Source of the DNA: Dyadobacter koreensis
GTDB lineage: Bacteria; Bacteroidota; Bacteroidia; Cytophagales; Spirosomataceae
NCBI RefSeq assembly: GCF_900108855.1
Contig: NZ_FNXY01000005.1
Location: 577,061 to 641,060 of the forward strand
DNA: 64,000 nt
Direction: 5' to 3'
Shown in pieces: positions 8,825 through 19,025 of this stretch. The position numbers and the translations under genes were made by a program. Below the pieces are notes generated by a model, which ran no database searches, had not been told where the DNA came from, and worked only from the letters and a program-made list of their open reading frames with translations. The number at the start of each line of letters is the position of its first letter. The stretch's first letter is position 1.

Positions 8825-10516
8825 TTAAACTTCTGTTTTTTCAATGGCCGGCCAGGTGAAATAAAAGGTGGTTCCAGCGCCCATTATAGAATCTATTCGA
8901 ATTTTTGAACCTTTCTCATCCAGAATTTTTTTAACGATGGCAAGTCCGACGCCGGTACTTTCAAACTCATCCCGGGATTGCAGCGTCTGAAAAATAACGA
9001 ATATTTTGTCGTGGAATTCCGGACTGATCCCCGGTCCGTTATCCCGCACGAAAAATTCCGGTTCATCATTGTTTTCTCCCCATCCAATCGTGATTTTGAT
9101 ATCCGGTTTGTCGTTATATTTGATACCGTTTGAAATAAGATTCTGAAGAATCTGTGTGAGTGTAATTTTCTCAGATATCAGTTCGAAATCCGGATCTCCT
9201 TCAAGTTTAAATTCGATTGGTTTTTTAGAACTGAATGTTTCACAAAGGTCATCGATAACAGATTTAACCAGAAATTTCTCCTTGTTTGTTTTTATCCGTC
9301 CCGCTCTCGAATACGACAAAATCCCGTTGATCAGGCTCTCCATCCGGTGCACGCGTCCTCTTAATAATCGAAACTGATCTTTCGTGTCGCCTTCTAAAAA
9401 GTCAGTGATGTCTTCCTCAATCCATTCAGACAAGTTGTTGATTGCACGTAACGGAGCCTTCAGATCATGGCTTACAACATAAGCGAATTGATCCAGTTCC
9501 GCATTGATTCGTTCCAGATTGCGCATGTAGGTTTTCAGCTTGATGTCAGCTTCTACACGCTCCGTTATGTCCCTGATAAATGCCAGAACATATCCCTGGC
9601 CATCGGTTTTATAGTACTTGACACTTGCTTCTACTGGAAAAGTAGATCCGTCTTCCCTTTTGTGAAAGCCGTTAATGATCATTTTTGGTATCCCTTTCAG
9701 CGCTTCGACGTGCTCCTGCCACTTTTCTTCATCCTCAAATATTTTTTCAATTCCGCTGATATGTGTGCCAATAATTTCTTCCTGGGATTTCCCCAAACGT
9801 CGTGAAGCTTCGTGATTTATAAATAATAGTTTTCCTCGTTCGTCGGAAACCTGAACGGCCTCGCTGGATTCATTGAACCAATCAACCATCCTTGTGATTT
9901 CCGCTTCCTGTTTTTTTCGGGCTGTGATATCGCTTACCGTTCCAATAAATCCGAGTATATCATTATTTGAAGAAAGCTGAGCCGACATGGTCAGTTCCAG
10001 CCACTTTTCTGTGTTATGTGAAGTCTTCAAAATAAACGTTTCCTGAATGGATTTGATCTGGCCGGTGAAAAGGAATTCAAGTCTGGCCTGTGCATCAGGA
10101 CTGATCTGAAACTCTTTCCAGTTTTTATTTAAACTTTCAGAAATTTTAAAACCCGTAACTTTTTCCCATGCGTTGTTCAGGTAAATGATATTTCCCTCTT
10201 TATTCAGCTGAATAAGTACTTCTGAAATACTGTTGGCCACTTCTTCCAAGCGTCTGTTCGTCGAAGCTGCCTCCTCCGTTTTTTCATCGGCGATTTTTAT
10301 CAGCTCGCGGTTCGCTTTAAATAATTCAGACGAACTCTGCTCAAGAATTCGCTCCACACGGGCCATATCATCCTGAAATTCGAGGTAAGCCTGATTTACA
10401 GACGAAAGAAATTCCTGAATTTCCGGATGTTCTGCCAATTCAGCTGGCAAAGATTTTCGGATCTGACGTTTGAGGAGACGGTGATAGGTTATTTCCGTTG
10501 TTTCTGGTGCTGTCAT
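8825..10516 (-). CDS. PAS-domain sensor histidine kinase
   Basis: A 563-residue soluble kinase. An N-terminal helical region (1-90, coiled coil around 45-90) is followed by two PAS domains with PAC motifs (about 90-205 and 210-325, each ending in a DIT motif), HisKA with His350 in SHDLKAPLRA, and HATPase with N-box (LISNGIKYND), G1 (DNGPGIS) and G2 (GVGLAI). The SHDLKAPLR box is the type found in phytochrome-like kinases that pair with Rcp1-type receivers, which fits the next gene. Its start codon follows the FIST stop codon by only 3 bases, so kinase and FIST protein are likely one functional unit. Confidence 0.93.
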   Translation of the reverse strand: MTAPETTEITYHRLLKRQIRKSLPAELAEHPEIQEFLSSVNQAYLEFQDDMARVERILEQSSSELFKANRELIKIADEKTEEAASTNRRLEEVANSISEVLIQLNKEGNIIYLNNAWEKVTGFKISESLNKNWKEFQISPDAQARLEFLFTGQIKSIQETFILKTSHNTEKWLELTMSAQLSSNNDILGFIGTVSDITARKKQEAEITRMVDWFNESSEAVQVSDERGKLLFINHEASRRLGKSQEEIIGTHISGIEKIFEDEEKWQEHVEALKGIPKMIINGFHKREDGSTFPVEASVKYYKTDGQGYVLAFIRDITERVEADIKLKTYMRNLERINAELDQFAYVVSHDLKAPLRAINNLSEWIEEDITDFLEGDTKDQFRLLRGRVHRMESLINGILSYSRAGRIKTNKEKFLVKSVIDDLCETFSSKKPIEFKLEGDPDFELISEKITLTQILQNLISNGIKYNDKPDIKITIGWGENNDEPEFFVRDNGPGISPEFHDKIFVIFQTLQSRDEFESTGVGLAIVKKILDEKGSKIRIDSIMGAGTTFYFTWPAIEKTEV

Positions 10517-10519
10517 AAG

Positions 10520-11644
10520 TTAAGATTCACGGAATGTTGTGATAGTCATGGTTTGGTTATGAAGCTCGCACAGCGCATTTTGATTGAAAGGTGCAATCTC
10601 TCCGTATGAATAAAATCCCGTCATAACCGGTTTGCCGAGAACTTCTGAAACGCATTCAACCTCCTCTTCAACAATTTGTTTTAAAACCAGTTTTCTACCT
10701 ACGCAGCTTACCAGTAAAGCAAATTCAGGTGACTCAACTTTTCCATTCCTGGCAACAACGGCCGCTTCTTCCGCTCCATTGATGAGTCGGTCCGTATTCG
10801 CTTTCATCAATCTGACGAAAGAACCCTCTGGAATGTCACCAGCGAAAGTCAGACTTTTTTCCGTTTCATTAATACCCAGAATCGTGCGAACCACAGGCGC
10901 GCGATCTTCGCTGTCGCGCATACTAAGTGGAAATAAAAGACCTGAGGAAGGAAGATCTTTTGCCTTATCGCCGAGAAAAGATTTGTAAAGATCGAGCGCT
11001 GGTTGCCCGTCGATTTCAAATAGCACATTTTCTTCAGATCTTGTAACTAAACGGTCTAACCCGAAACTATCCCAGCCTCCCCGCGAGCCAAAACCGATTT
11101 GTAAATATTCTCCGTAGAAAGCTATGGCGGCGACACTTTCAGTAGCGACGGTGCCATCAGGTTCAATAATAACCGTTTTAGAGAAATGAGGGCCGTCTCC
11201 CGCGAGCCCGCCTGTGAGGGTAATGTCGCCCGGAAGTTGCTCGGCTATTCCTTTTACAAGATCAGTTCCGTTCACTTTTAAGCCATCCGAAACAACAAAA
11301 ACATGTTTTAAACCATCAACTGAAAACTGCGAAACGAGCTTTTTTCCGGCCTCAAAACTATTGAATCCGATATCTTTCAGCGATACTTTTGCCGATTCAA
11401 TTTTAGACTTTTCGAATTCGATGGCAGTGAAGATGACCTTGCCGTCACTAACGGATTCGCCCATAATCTCGCCTGATGTTGAACAACCCGTGAAAGCAGC
11501 GTCAGGATAATTTTTTATAAGCTCTTTTATGAGAATATCATTTTCAAGAATTTCTCTTTGTCCGAAAGCAAAAATCAGGTGAGGGGTTATAGTAAATGCA
11601 GTAGGGGATTGTCCACCAGAGTAGATCAGCTGTTCAATTTTCAT
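10520..11644 (-). CDS. FIST N/C domain sensory protein
   Basis: A 374-residue soluble protein matching the FIST architecture: the N-terminal FIST domain contains GCSTSGEI and the TGGLAGDG segment, and the C-terminal FIST_C domain spans roughly residues 210-370, ending with a typical GFYSYGEIAP motif. FIST domains are proposed small-ligand sensors in signal-transduction systems. It is the first gene of the signalling operon and lies 3 bases before the PAS kinase, which suggests that it feeds a ligand signal into that kinase. The ligand cannot be read from the sequence. Confidence 0.9.
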   Translation of the reverse strand: MKIEQLIYSGGQSPTAFTITPHLIFAFGQREILENDILIKELIKNYPDAAFTGCSTSGEIMGESVSDGKVIFTAIEFEKSKIESAKVSLKDIGFNSFEAGKKLVSQFSVDGLKHVFVVSDGLKVNGTDLVKGIAEQLPGDITLTGGLAGDGPHFSKTVIIEPDGTVATESVAAIAFYGEYLQIGFGSRGGWDSFGLDRLVTRSEENVLFEIDGQPALDLYKSFLGDKAKDLPSSGLLFPLSMRDSEDRAPVVRTILGINETEKSLTFAGDIPEGSFVRLMKANTDRLINGAEEAAVVARNGKVESPEFALLVSCVGRKLVLKQIVEEEVECVSEVLGKPVMTGFYSYGEIAPFNQNALCELHNQTMTITTFRES

Positions 11645-11762
11645 GTTGAGTAAATGCGCTTTAAACCTGATTAGGAATACAAGATAATGAAAGTTTTCAA
11701 GCGGTTTGAAAATAAATGATTAATGAAATTTCTCACTTTTGGTTACAAAATCGAGCGAGGTT

Positions 11763-13106
11763 TTAGCTTATCGACGGGAAGGAAATTCCCTTGATTTTTC
11801 GGAATAATTCTACGGCATACAAATCGGTCATGCCTGAGACAAAGTCGAGCACTGTCTGGATTTTCGAATACTCGTCCGTTGCTTTGGTGATGAACTGTTT
11901 TGGTATCAGTTCCACCAGTTTTCTGGAATAGTGGGAATCGTTGTTAAGGTATGCCGGTATAAATTCTTCTAGCAGCCCGCCCATGACTTTATAACCAGCC
12001 ACCTCAATCTGTACAACCGAAGAGTAATTGTAAATTTTCTTGATCGAAATTGTCTCAATATTTTTCATGACCGTGCGGTACGGTTCATTAATCTGATCAA
12101 TCAAAGAATGATTAAACTCGCCTGCCAAAATTGACTCCTGTTCCCGGTAAAAAAGCTCAGAACACTGGCCGATCAATGTATTGATTGCCTTTGCCCGAAG
12201 CAGACTGATTTTTGCATCATAATCGTCAATGTCATCAAGTCGTTCTTCAATTTTAGGATCATTTGACAAAGGTAAAAGCAAACTTTTTACTTCATCGTAT
12301 GACAGGATTTTCAGGCGGTGCGCGTCTTCCAGATCGATAATATTATAACAAATATCATCGGCAGCTTCTACAAGAAATACGATCGGATGTCTTTTGTAAA
12401 TCAAATGTTCACCTTCAACTTTTGCCAGACCAAGCTCCGTAGCGATTTTGATAAAACCTGGTTGTTCCGATTGAAAAAAGCCATATTTCTTTCTGTAAAT
12501 CTTTGTCTTATCTTTTCCTGCAAGAGATTCACAAGGATATTTTGCAATGGAGGCGAGCGTGGAATACGTTAACGCAAAACTTCCATAACCCTTTCCGGCA
12601 TAAGGATGTGTCAATATCCTGAAAGCGTTTGCGTTGCCTTCAAAATTGGTCAGATCTTTCCATTGCGCGTCTGTAACTTTTTCTTTGTAAATCAATCCTG
12701 CTCCATTTGTAAAATAATAGGAGATAGCGGCTTCTCCTGAATGCCCGAAAGCCGGATTTCCAAGATCGTGCGCCAGGCAGGCAGCAGCAACAATATTCCC
12801 GATTTCACTGATTAAGGGAAGCTCATCATCCAGATTTGGACGGTTTTTTCTCAAACGATTATAAAAAATACGCCCGAGGGAACGCCCGACGCTTGCTACT
12901 TCAAGGCTATGTGTCAGTCTGTTATGAACAAAAATACTTCCTGGTAAAGGAAAAACCTGTGTTTTGTTCTGCAATCTTCGAAATGGGGATGAAAATATCA
13001 AACGGTCATAATCCCGTTGGAATTCAGATCTTGCTTCCGCCTGGTCTTCAATAGTTTTGTCTTCGCTGCCCCAGCGTTTCGCCGAGAGTAATTTTTCCCA
13101 ATTCAT
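11763..13106 (-). CDS. dgt: dGTP triphosphohydrolase (HD domain)
   Basis: A 447-residue HD-domain phosphohydrolase that splits dGTP to deoxyguanosine and triphosphate. Metal ligands are visible at His66 (RLTHSLEV), His113-Asp114 (LAHDLGNP) and in the adjacent FGHSGE motif. The N-terminus MNWEKLLSAKRWG and the segment RDYDRLIFSSPFRRLQNKTQV are typical of dGTPases. The start is set at the ATG at 13106; the frame continues 12 codons upstream, but that extension (rich in Ile/Phe/Ser) is not conserved-looking. The neighbouring gene on the other side of a 230-base gap is divergent. Confidence 0.92.
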   Translation of the reverse strand: MNWEKLLSAKRWGSEDKTIEDQAEARSEFQRDYDRLIFSSPFRRLQNKTQVFPLPGSIFVHNRLTHSLEVASVGRSLGRIFYNRLRKNRPNLDDELPLISEIGNIVAAACLAHDLGNPAFGHSGEAAISYYFTNGAGLIYKEKVTDAQWKDLTNFEGNANAFRILTHPYAGKGYGSFALTYSTLASIAKYPCESLAGKDKTKIYRKKYGFFQSEQPGFIKIATELGLAKVEGEHLIYKRHPIVFLVEAADDICYNIIDLEDAHRLKILSYDEVKSLLLPLSNDPKIEERLDDIDDYDAKISLLRAKAINTLIGQCSELFYREQESILAGEFNHSLIDQINEPYRTVMKNIETISIKKIYNYSSVVQIEVAGYKVMGGLLEEFIPAYLNNDSHYSRKLVELIPKQFITKATDEYSKIQTVLDFVSGMTDLYAVELFRKIKGISFPSIS

Positions 13107-13336
13107 TGCACTGAAAGAATAAATGAAAATGCATTTGGCCAAGTCGCAAGTATACGAATTAGCCGCTGAATTTTGTTACATACCAGAAGGTTAGAGATTA
13201 AGTAAAATATTTAGAAAATCCACTGTAACAGCCATAAAAGTTGGCTTACGATGAAAAGTTATGTCCTGTTTTCTGGTAAAAATGAACAATATTTGAGCTT
13301 TGATTTTGTAAAAAATCTTTCGTTAAAGCCTTATTC

Positions 13337-13960
13337 ATGACGCAAACAAAACATCGTTACTTTATCCTTAATAAGCCGGCAAACATGGTATCCCAGTTTA
13401 TCAGTCCTGATAATGTAGGTTTGTTAGGTGATATCAAGTTTGATTTTCCGGAAGGAACGCATGCAATTGGTCGTCTTGACAGTCATTCGGAAGGGTTGTT
13501 GATTTTAACTACAAATAAAAAAGTTACCCGTTTATTATTTCAGGGCGAAGTGCCCCATTCCCGGACTTATGTTGTCCACGTGAAAAATGTCGTGAGCGAA
13601 GAGACGCTTCATAAGCTCAGGACCGGTATTCCCATTTTAATTAAAGGAAATGTTTATTGGGTTACTACGCCATGTGATGTGGAAATTATTGAAAAGCCGA
13701 AAGGCTTGATCAAACTTTCTCCGGAGCGTGAAGATATTCCACATAGCTGGTTGAAACTTACGATGACTGAAGGTAAGTATCATCAGGTCAGGAAGATGGT
13801 CGGTACTGCGGGTCATAAATGCAAAAGGTTGATCCGGATTTCGATTGAAGATATCGTTTTGGGAGACTTAAAGCCCGGTGAAGTTTTAGAGATGGAAGAG
13901 GAAGAATTTTTTGAAAAACTGAAAATTACTAATTGGAAAGAAAAATCTGCAAGTAATTAA
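13337..13960 (+). CDS. rluE: 23S rRNA pseudouridine synthase, RluE type
   Basis: A 207-residue pseudouridine synthase of the RsuA/RluB/E/F family without an S4 domain. The catalytic motif is GRLDSHSEGLLILT with Asp48. Start (RYFILNKPANMVSQF) and later motif YHQVRKM also match. RluE of E. coli modifies U2457 of 23S rRNA; the exact target here is inferred. It stands alone, 76 bases before the NagB-type gene on the same strand. Confidence 0.88.
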   Translation: MTQTKHRYFILNKPANMVSQFISPDNVGLLGDIKFDFPEGTHAIGRLDSHSEGLLILTTNKKVTRLLFQGEVPHSRTYVVHVKNVVSEETLHKLRTGIPILIKGNVYWVTTPCDVEIIEKPKGLIKLSPEREDIPHSWLKLTMTEGKYHQVRKMVGTAGHKCKRLIRISIEDIVLGDLKPGEVLEMEEEEFFEKLKITNWKEKSASN

Positions 13961-14035
13961 ATATGAAAATTGACTTTTGTAAAGAATAAATAGTAACAAA
14001 TTTTTGTATACTCGTTTGTTCTTAAAGTCGGTTTC

Positions 14036-14791
14036 ATGAATCTGAAAATATATCCTTCCAAAGACGCGATGTCGAAGGCTGCGGCTGATCTCGTTGTTGC
14101 TCAAATCAAGAAAAAGCCTGAATCGGTATTATGTTTTCCTTCGGGAGAATCTCCTTTAATCATGCTCGAATATCTGGTTCATTATGGAAAAGAAAAGTTA
14201 ATCGATTTCGACCTGTGCCGTTTCGTGGGATTGGATGAATGGGTTGGCATGAACGAAAAAGTCGAGGGAAGCTGCAAACATTTTATGTATTCTAAATTTT
14301 TCAGCCCATTAAAAATTAAAGATGAACAAATAATTTTCTTCGATGGTATGGCTGGTTATCTTGATGAGGAATGCCGGAAAATGGATCAGTATATCAAAGA
14401 AAATGGCCCTGTTGATCTGATGATGGTTGGGTTAGGAATGAACGGGCATATTGGTCTGAACGAACCAGGAACCGACTTCGCGTTATATTCGCATCAGGCT
14501 GTTCTGGACCCTGTAACGGTAAACGTTGCCCAAAAATATTTCCAAAAATCTACCACATTATCTGGTGGTATCACGCTTGGTTTACAACATTTCATGGAAG
14601 CCGAAACGGCCGTCCTAATTGTTTCAGGAGAAAAAAAATCAGCGATTCTAAAAGAAGTTTTTGAGCATCCGGTTACAAACGAAATACCTGGTACCATTAT
14701 CCAGTTACATGCAAATAGCTACATTTTAGCAGATGAAGATGCCGGATCAAAATTGAATAAATCAGCTTCATTTCCTGAATCTTTCCACTAA
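14036..14791 (+). CDS. nagB: Glucosamine-6-phosphate deaminase (NagB family)
   Basis: A 251-residue protein of the NagB/6-phosphogluconolactonase superfamily. It carries the phosphate loop FPSGESPL (34-41), the VGLDEWVG motif with Asp67-Glu68, and the NagB signature GMNGHIGLNEPG with His138 and Glu143. These residues fit deamination of glucosamine 6-phosphate to fructose 6-phosphate better than lactonase activity. It ends 16 bases before the GMC oxidoreductase, suggesting co-transcription. No allosteric N-acetylglucosamine-6-phosphate site can be judged by eye. Confidence 0.85.
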   Translation: MNLKIYPSKDAMSKAAADLVVAQIKKKPESVLCFPSGESPLIMLEYLVHYGKEKLIDFDLCRFVGLDEWVGMNEKVEGSCKHFMYSKFFSPLKIKDEQIIFFDGMAGYLDEECRKMDQYIKENGPVDLMMVGLGMNGHIGLNEPGTDFALYSHQAVLDPVTVNVAQKYFQKSTTLSGGITLGLQHFMEAETAVLIVSGEKKSAILKEVFEHPVTNEIPGTIIQLHANSYILADEDAGSKLNKSASFPESFH

Positions 14792-14807
14792 TATTCTCGA
14801 TTTCCAT

Positions 14808-16502
14808 ATGTCCAAAATTGAAAATACTTTTGATGCCATCGTAATCGGCTCCGGGATTAGCGGCGGCTGGGCGGCGAAAGAGCTTTGCGAAAAAGGAATG
14901 AAAACGCTGGTTTTGGAGCGTGGAAGAAACGTGGAGCATAACAAAGATTATCCAACCGCACATCTGAACCCCTGGGACTTCGAGCATCGTGGAAATTTGA
15001 CTAAAAAGTTTCTGGATGATAACCCTTTAATAACCAGAGCGGCCGGTTTTGGCGACGACACAAAACACTTTTTTGTTCAGGATAAAGACCATCCTTATGT
15101 GCAGGAAAAACCGTTTGACTGGATCCGGGGTTATCAGGTTGGAGGTAAATCACTAACCTGGGGCCGCGCATGTCAGCGTTGGAGCGAGTTTGAGTTTACA
15201 GCTCCCGAGCGTTTTGGATATGGAATTGGCTGGCCGATTGGCTATCAAGATGTGGCCCCCTGGTACTCGCATGTCGAAGAATTTATTGGTGTTTGCGGAA
15301 ATAAAGACGGACTGGAATCGATGCCTGACGGAGAATATCTTCCGCCGTTTGAGTTAAATTGTGTTCAGCAACTGGTTCAGCAAAAAATTAGAGAAAATTA
15401 TAAAGACCGTCATTTGGTTCATGCGAGGTGGGCACATTTGACTCAACCGAAAAAAATCCACATTGAACAAGGCAGGGGAGGTTGTCAGGCGAGAAATTTG
15501 TGTATGCGCGGCTGCCCGTATGGAGGTTATTTCAGCTCCGTAAGTTCGACGTTGCCGTGGGCTGCCCAAACCGGGAATCTTACTGTCAGGCCACATTCTG
15601 TTGTTCATTCGATTATCTACAATAAAAAAACTGGCAAAGCGGGTGGCGTAAAAGTGATCGATGCAAATACGAAAGAAGTACATGAATTCTCAGCAAAGGT
15701 TATCTTTCTGAATGCTTCTGCGCTGAATAGCAATCTTGTTTTGCTTAATTCTAAGTCAGACCGCTTCCCGAACGGACTTGGAAATGATAGTGGTGTTTTA
15801 GGAAAATATGTTGCTTTTCATAACTACCGGGCGTCCGTTGCTGCGGATATAGACGGCTTCGAAAACAAATATTACTCCGGAAGAAACCCGACGGAGCCTA
15901 TTTTGGCCAATTATCGAAATTTACGTCAACAGGACACCGATTACGTAGGTGGTTTCACAACCTTTATGGGCGCATATCGAACAAGGGGAACTGAGGCGGC
16001 TCAGACGGAAATTGGGGAAAAACTTAAGGAAAACATGCGCTTGCCGGGTGGCTGGAAAGTGTATATGTATATGCAGGGCGAGACTATTCCCAAAGCGACA
16101 AATCAGGTAACTTTGAGTAAGGATGAAAAAGATCAATGGGGAATTCCTTTACTTGTCACATCGGTTGGATATGATGAAAATGACGAGAAAATGATTCGTG
16201 ATTTTCTTAAGGAGAGCGCTGAAATGCTTGAAAAATCTGGGTGTAAAAATATCGTTCAGCACGATAACAAGCAAGCCCCGGGCTTGGATATTCATGAAAT
16301 GGGTGGCTGCCGGATGGGGAAAGACCCGGAAACATCCATGTTGAATGAGTGGAATCAGCTGCATGCTTGTAAAAACGTATTTGTAACAGATGGCGCCTGC
16401 ATGACGAGTACCGGTAATCAAAGTCCGTCGCTATTGTATATGGCCTTAACTGCGCGGGCGGTTGATCACGCCGTCAAAGAATTAAAAAACGGAAATTTGT
16501 AA
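14808..16502 (+). CDS. GMC-family FAD-dependent sugar/alcohol dehydrogenase
   Basis: A 564-residue flavoprotein with the Rossmann motif GSGISGGWAAKEL at the N-terminus and the GMC C-terminal block (HEMGGCRMG and VTDGACMTSTGNQSPSL). A cysteine motif CQARNLCMRGCPYGG in the middle is shared with the large subunit of gluconate/glucose dehydrogenases of this group. There is no signal peptide and no neighbouring small subunit or cytochrome, which those multi-subunit enzymes often have. Substrate is probably a sugar or polyol. It follows the NagB-type gene and converges with the next gene, with only 19 bases between. Confidence 0.88.
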   Translation: MSKIENTFDAIVIGSGISGGWAAKELCEKGMKTLVLERGRNVEHNKDYPTAHLNPWDFEHRGNLTKKFLDDNPLITRAAGFGDDTKHFFVQDKDHPYVQEKPFDWIRGYQVGGKSLTWGRACQRWSEFEFTAPERFGYGIGWPIGYQDVAPWYSHVEEFIGVCGNKDGLESMPDGEYLPPFELNCVQQLVQQKIRENYKDRHLVHARWAHLTQPKKIHIEQGRGGCQARNLCMRGCPYGGYFSSVSSTLPWAAQTGNLTVRPHSVVHSIIYNKKTGKAGGVKVIDANTKEVHEFSAKVIFLNASALNSNLVLLNSKSDRFPNGLGNDSGVLGKYVAFHNYRASVAADIDGFENKYYSGRNPTEPILANYRNLRQQDTDYVGGFTTFMGAYRTRGTEAAQTEIGEKLKENMRLPGGWKVYMYMQGETIPKATNQVTLSKDEKDQWGIPLLVTSVGYDENDEKMIRDFLKESAEMLEKSGCKNIVQHDNKQAPGLDIHEMGGCRMGKDPETSMLNEWNQLHACKNVFVTDGACMTSTGNQSPSLLYMALTARAVDHAVKELKNGNL

Positions 16503-16521
16503 AACATTAAAAATTAGCTGA

Positions 16522-18405
16522 TTATTGAAATGAAACGTCGTAAAGATGTGCTGTAATATCATCCTGAAATCCCGAATGATTTTGTAGAAACTGTAATTTG
16601 GTAATGGACTTATTTTGTCCCCGCGTCCTGAAAAAGTGTTCCGCTTCGGTGTTCGATTGAAGTTTTTTCAGGAACATTCCTGCCTCAATTTCAGAGATAA
16701 TGGCTTTAAATACTTCGGTCGTTCCATCTTCATAAGTAGCTTTAACTCGTAAAACCGGCGGTTGAACGAGAACTCTCATTATCTTCCCCCAGAGAGAATA
16801 ATTTACTTTCACTTCAATCCAGGTTAGTTTATTTTGTTGCGAAACCTGTATTTCTTCACCAAGTCTGAACGCCAGATCTTTCGGATCAGATTTTACGAGT
16901 TGAAGGCTTTTTGCACGTTTTCGAACAATTTGAAGTGTATCCTTACTAACTGTCGTCGTATCGTAATCGTAGTTTTGGAGCATTGCCAGCGTCGTTTTTG
17001 AGTCTCCCCAGAAATTGTAGCGCTGCACATCTGTCGGGCCCACTGTTGTATACAAAACGAAATCCGGTGCCGTTGGCGAGGTGTATTTTTCGTAATTGAG
17101 GCTGGTCAGATAATTATTATATGCCTGATAGGATTGAATTGCCGGACGTGGATTATAATGCAGGTCATTGAAAAAAGTATATGCTATCTCATAAGGCACA
17201 ACATCGACCGTTTTTCCTTTAAAGGACTTTGCGATTTCGGAGTCGATATGGTACTCTACACGGTTCTTTTGATCACTGACCTGCTGTTGAAACCGAAGAT
17301 TTGTGAACAAAACGTCCTGATACGGAATTGTTATTTTATTGAATGAAAAACCTAGTCCGGTACTTACGAAGGGGGAGACAAAAAGAAAAACCATGAAAAC
17401 GTCTCCAAGACGCTTTTTTAAAATCGGGTTTTGGATAAAAAGATAAGCGATCCCGACGAAAAGTGCGCCATAAAAAAACGGATAAGACATGCCCGCAAAG
17501 CCAAAACGGGTAAAGCCTTGTTTAAATCCAAGATACCAGGCAAAAAGCATCACAAGCAAAATGAAAATATCTGAGTGGCTTTTCAGTATTGTTGGTAACG
17601 AATAGATAAAAAAGATTGCAAGCGTGATAATGATAACAGATGCAATCGCCACATTAAAATAAGCGTATCTTGCCGTTAAATTAATGAAGTCGACGCTGAA
17701 CATAGCATCGTTATAGTTGTTTATAATACTCAGTGCACCTCTTACGTAATTGATAAGATCGACGTGGAGTATTTGTCCCAAAAGTGTGGTCACCAGCACA
17801 TGGAAACCGAAAAACGAGATCATTTTTATCCATGATTTCTTATCTGAGAAAATGTTGAGAAACAGGTGGCAGTAAAGGATGACTGATGCGACGATTCCCA
17901 GGTTTAATTTGATAAAAAATATCAATACCGAAATTCCTGTGGCCAGCGCCAGCGAGAACAGGCTTTTTGTTCTGTAATGATGAAAAACAAGGAAAATAAA
18001 GAAGGTGAATAATTGAAATGTAGTCTCTGAATTGTGAGTGCTCATCATAATTAAATAAGGCACCACAAACCATTTAACCGTATTATTTAATTCTTTGAAA
18101 GTGTATCTCAGAATATAGACAAGAACTCCCGCGGTGAAAATGTCGTAAAGTATCAGCGGTGTTATACCAATGTAGGCAGGCACCCGGGTGCTTAAAAAAC
18201 CAAGTGGGCCATACGTGAAAACCCAGTCTTTCCCAAAGGTAAGGCCTTGATGAATAGCCATGTTAATACTGATTTTCCAGGACGGGTCCACTCCACCGGA
18301 TGGACTTTCTATCAGTGCTTTGGGTAGAAATAATAAGACGGAGAATAGAATTAGTATTCTGTAAGGCGTGAATTTTTGTATTATAGAGTTGTAAAGTTTA
18401 TTCAC
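16522..18405 (-). CDS. Large polytopic membrane protein, glycosyltransferase-39-like topology
   Basis: A 627-residue inner-membrane protein with roughly ten predicted membrane helices in the first 380 residues and a soluble C-terminal region (about 380-627). The early loop after the first helix contains SGGVDPSWKIS and FGKDWVFTYGPLGFLSTR, placed like the acidic first loop of GT-C glycosyltransferases. I do not recognise a named family. A protein with similar layout lies at 35803-37479. No operon partner; it converges with the GMC gene. Confidence 0.6.
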   Translation of the reverse strand: MNKLYNSIIQKFTPYRILILFSVLLFLPKALIESPSGGVDPSWKISINMAIHQGLTFGKDWVFTYGPLGFLSTRVPAYIGITPLILYDIFTAGVLVYILRYTFKELNNTVKWFVVPYLIMMSTHNSETTFQLFTFFIFLVFHHYRTKSLFSLALATGISVLIFFIKLNLGIVASVILYCHLFLNIFSDKKSWIKMISFFGFHVLVTTLLGQILHVDLINYVRGALSIINNYNDAMFSVDFINLTARYAYFNVAIASVIIITLAIFFIYSLPTILKSHSDIFILLVMLFAWYLGFKQGFTRFGFAGMSYPFFYGALFVGIAYLFIQNPILKKRLGDVFMVFLFVSPFVSTGLGFSFNKITIPYQDVLFTNLRFQQQVSDQKNRVEYHIDSEIAKSFKGKTVDVVPYEIAYTFFNDLHYNPRPAIQSYQAYNNYLTSLNYEKYTSPTAPDFVLYTTVGPTDVQRYNFWGDSKTTLAMLQNYDYDTTTVSKDTLQIVRKRAKSLQLVKSDPKDLAFRLGEEIQVSQQNKLTWIEVKVNYSLWGKIMRVLVQPPVLRVKATYEDGTTEVFKAIISEIEAGMFLKKLQSNTEAEHFFRTRGQNKSITKLQFLQNHSGFQDDITAHLYDVSFQ

Positions 18406-18481
18406 GGAAATTTTGCAGAGGGTGATTCAATTTGCAAGAATACGACGATTTAATAATAAAAAAAAAGAAAGATTTTTCTAA

Positions 18482-18868
<387 letters not shown>

Positions 18869-19025
18869 TCCGACAGCTAAGAAATATAAGGGTTGATATT
18901 TGAAAAGTTGAAGGTGATTCTTGAAAAATTTTTCGGGGTATACAGGGAAATTTTTGGGGCGTTTTTTGGTGGAATAAATATTTCTGAGATGAAACCTTAA
19001 ATGTCTAAAATGTTATAAAATTGTT

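Noticed and set aside
13107..13142. Longer N-terminus for the dGTPase
   Set aside because: Twelve extra codons before MNWEKLLSAKRW have no family support, and the ATG at 13106 gives a normal dGTPase start.
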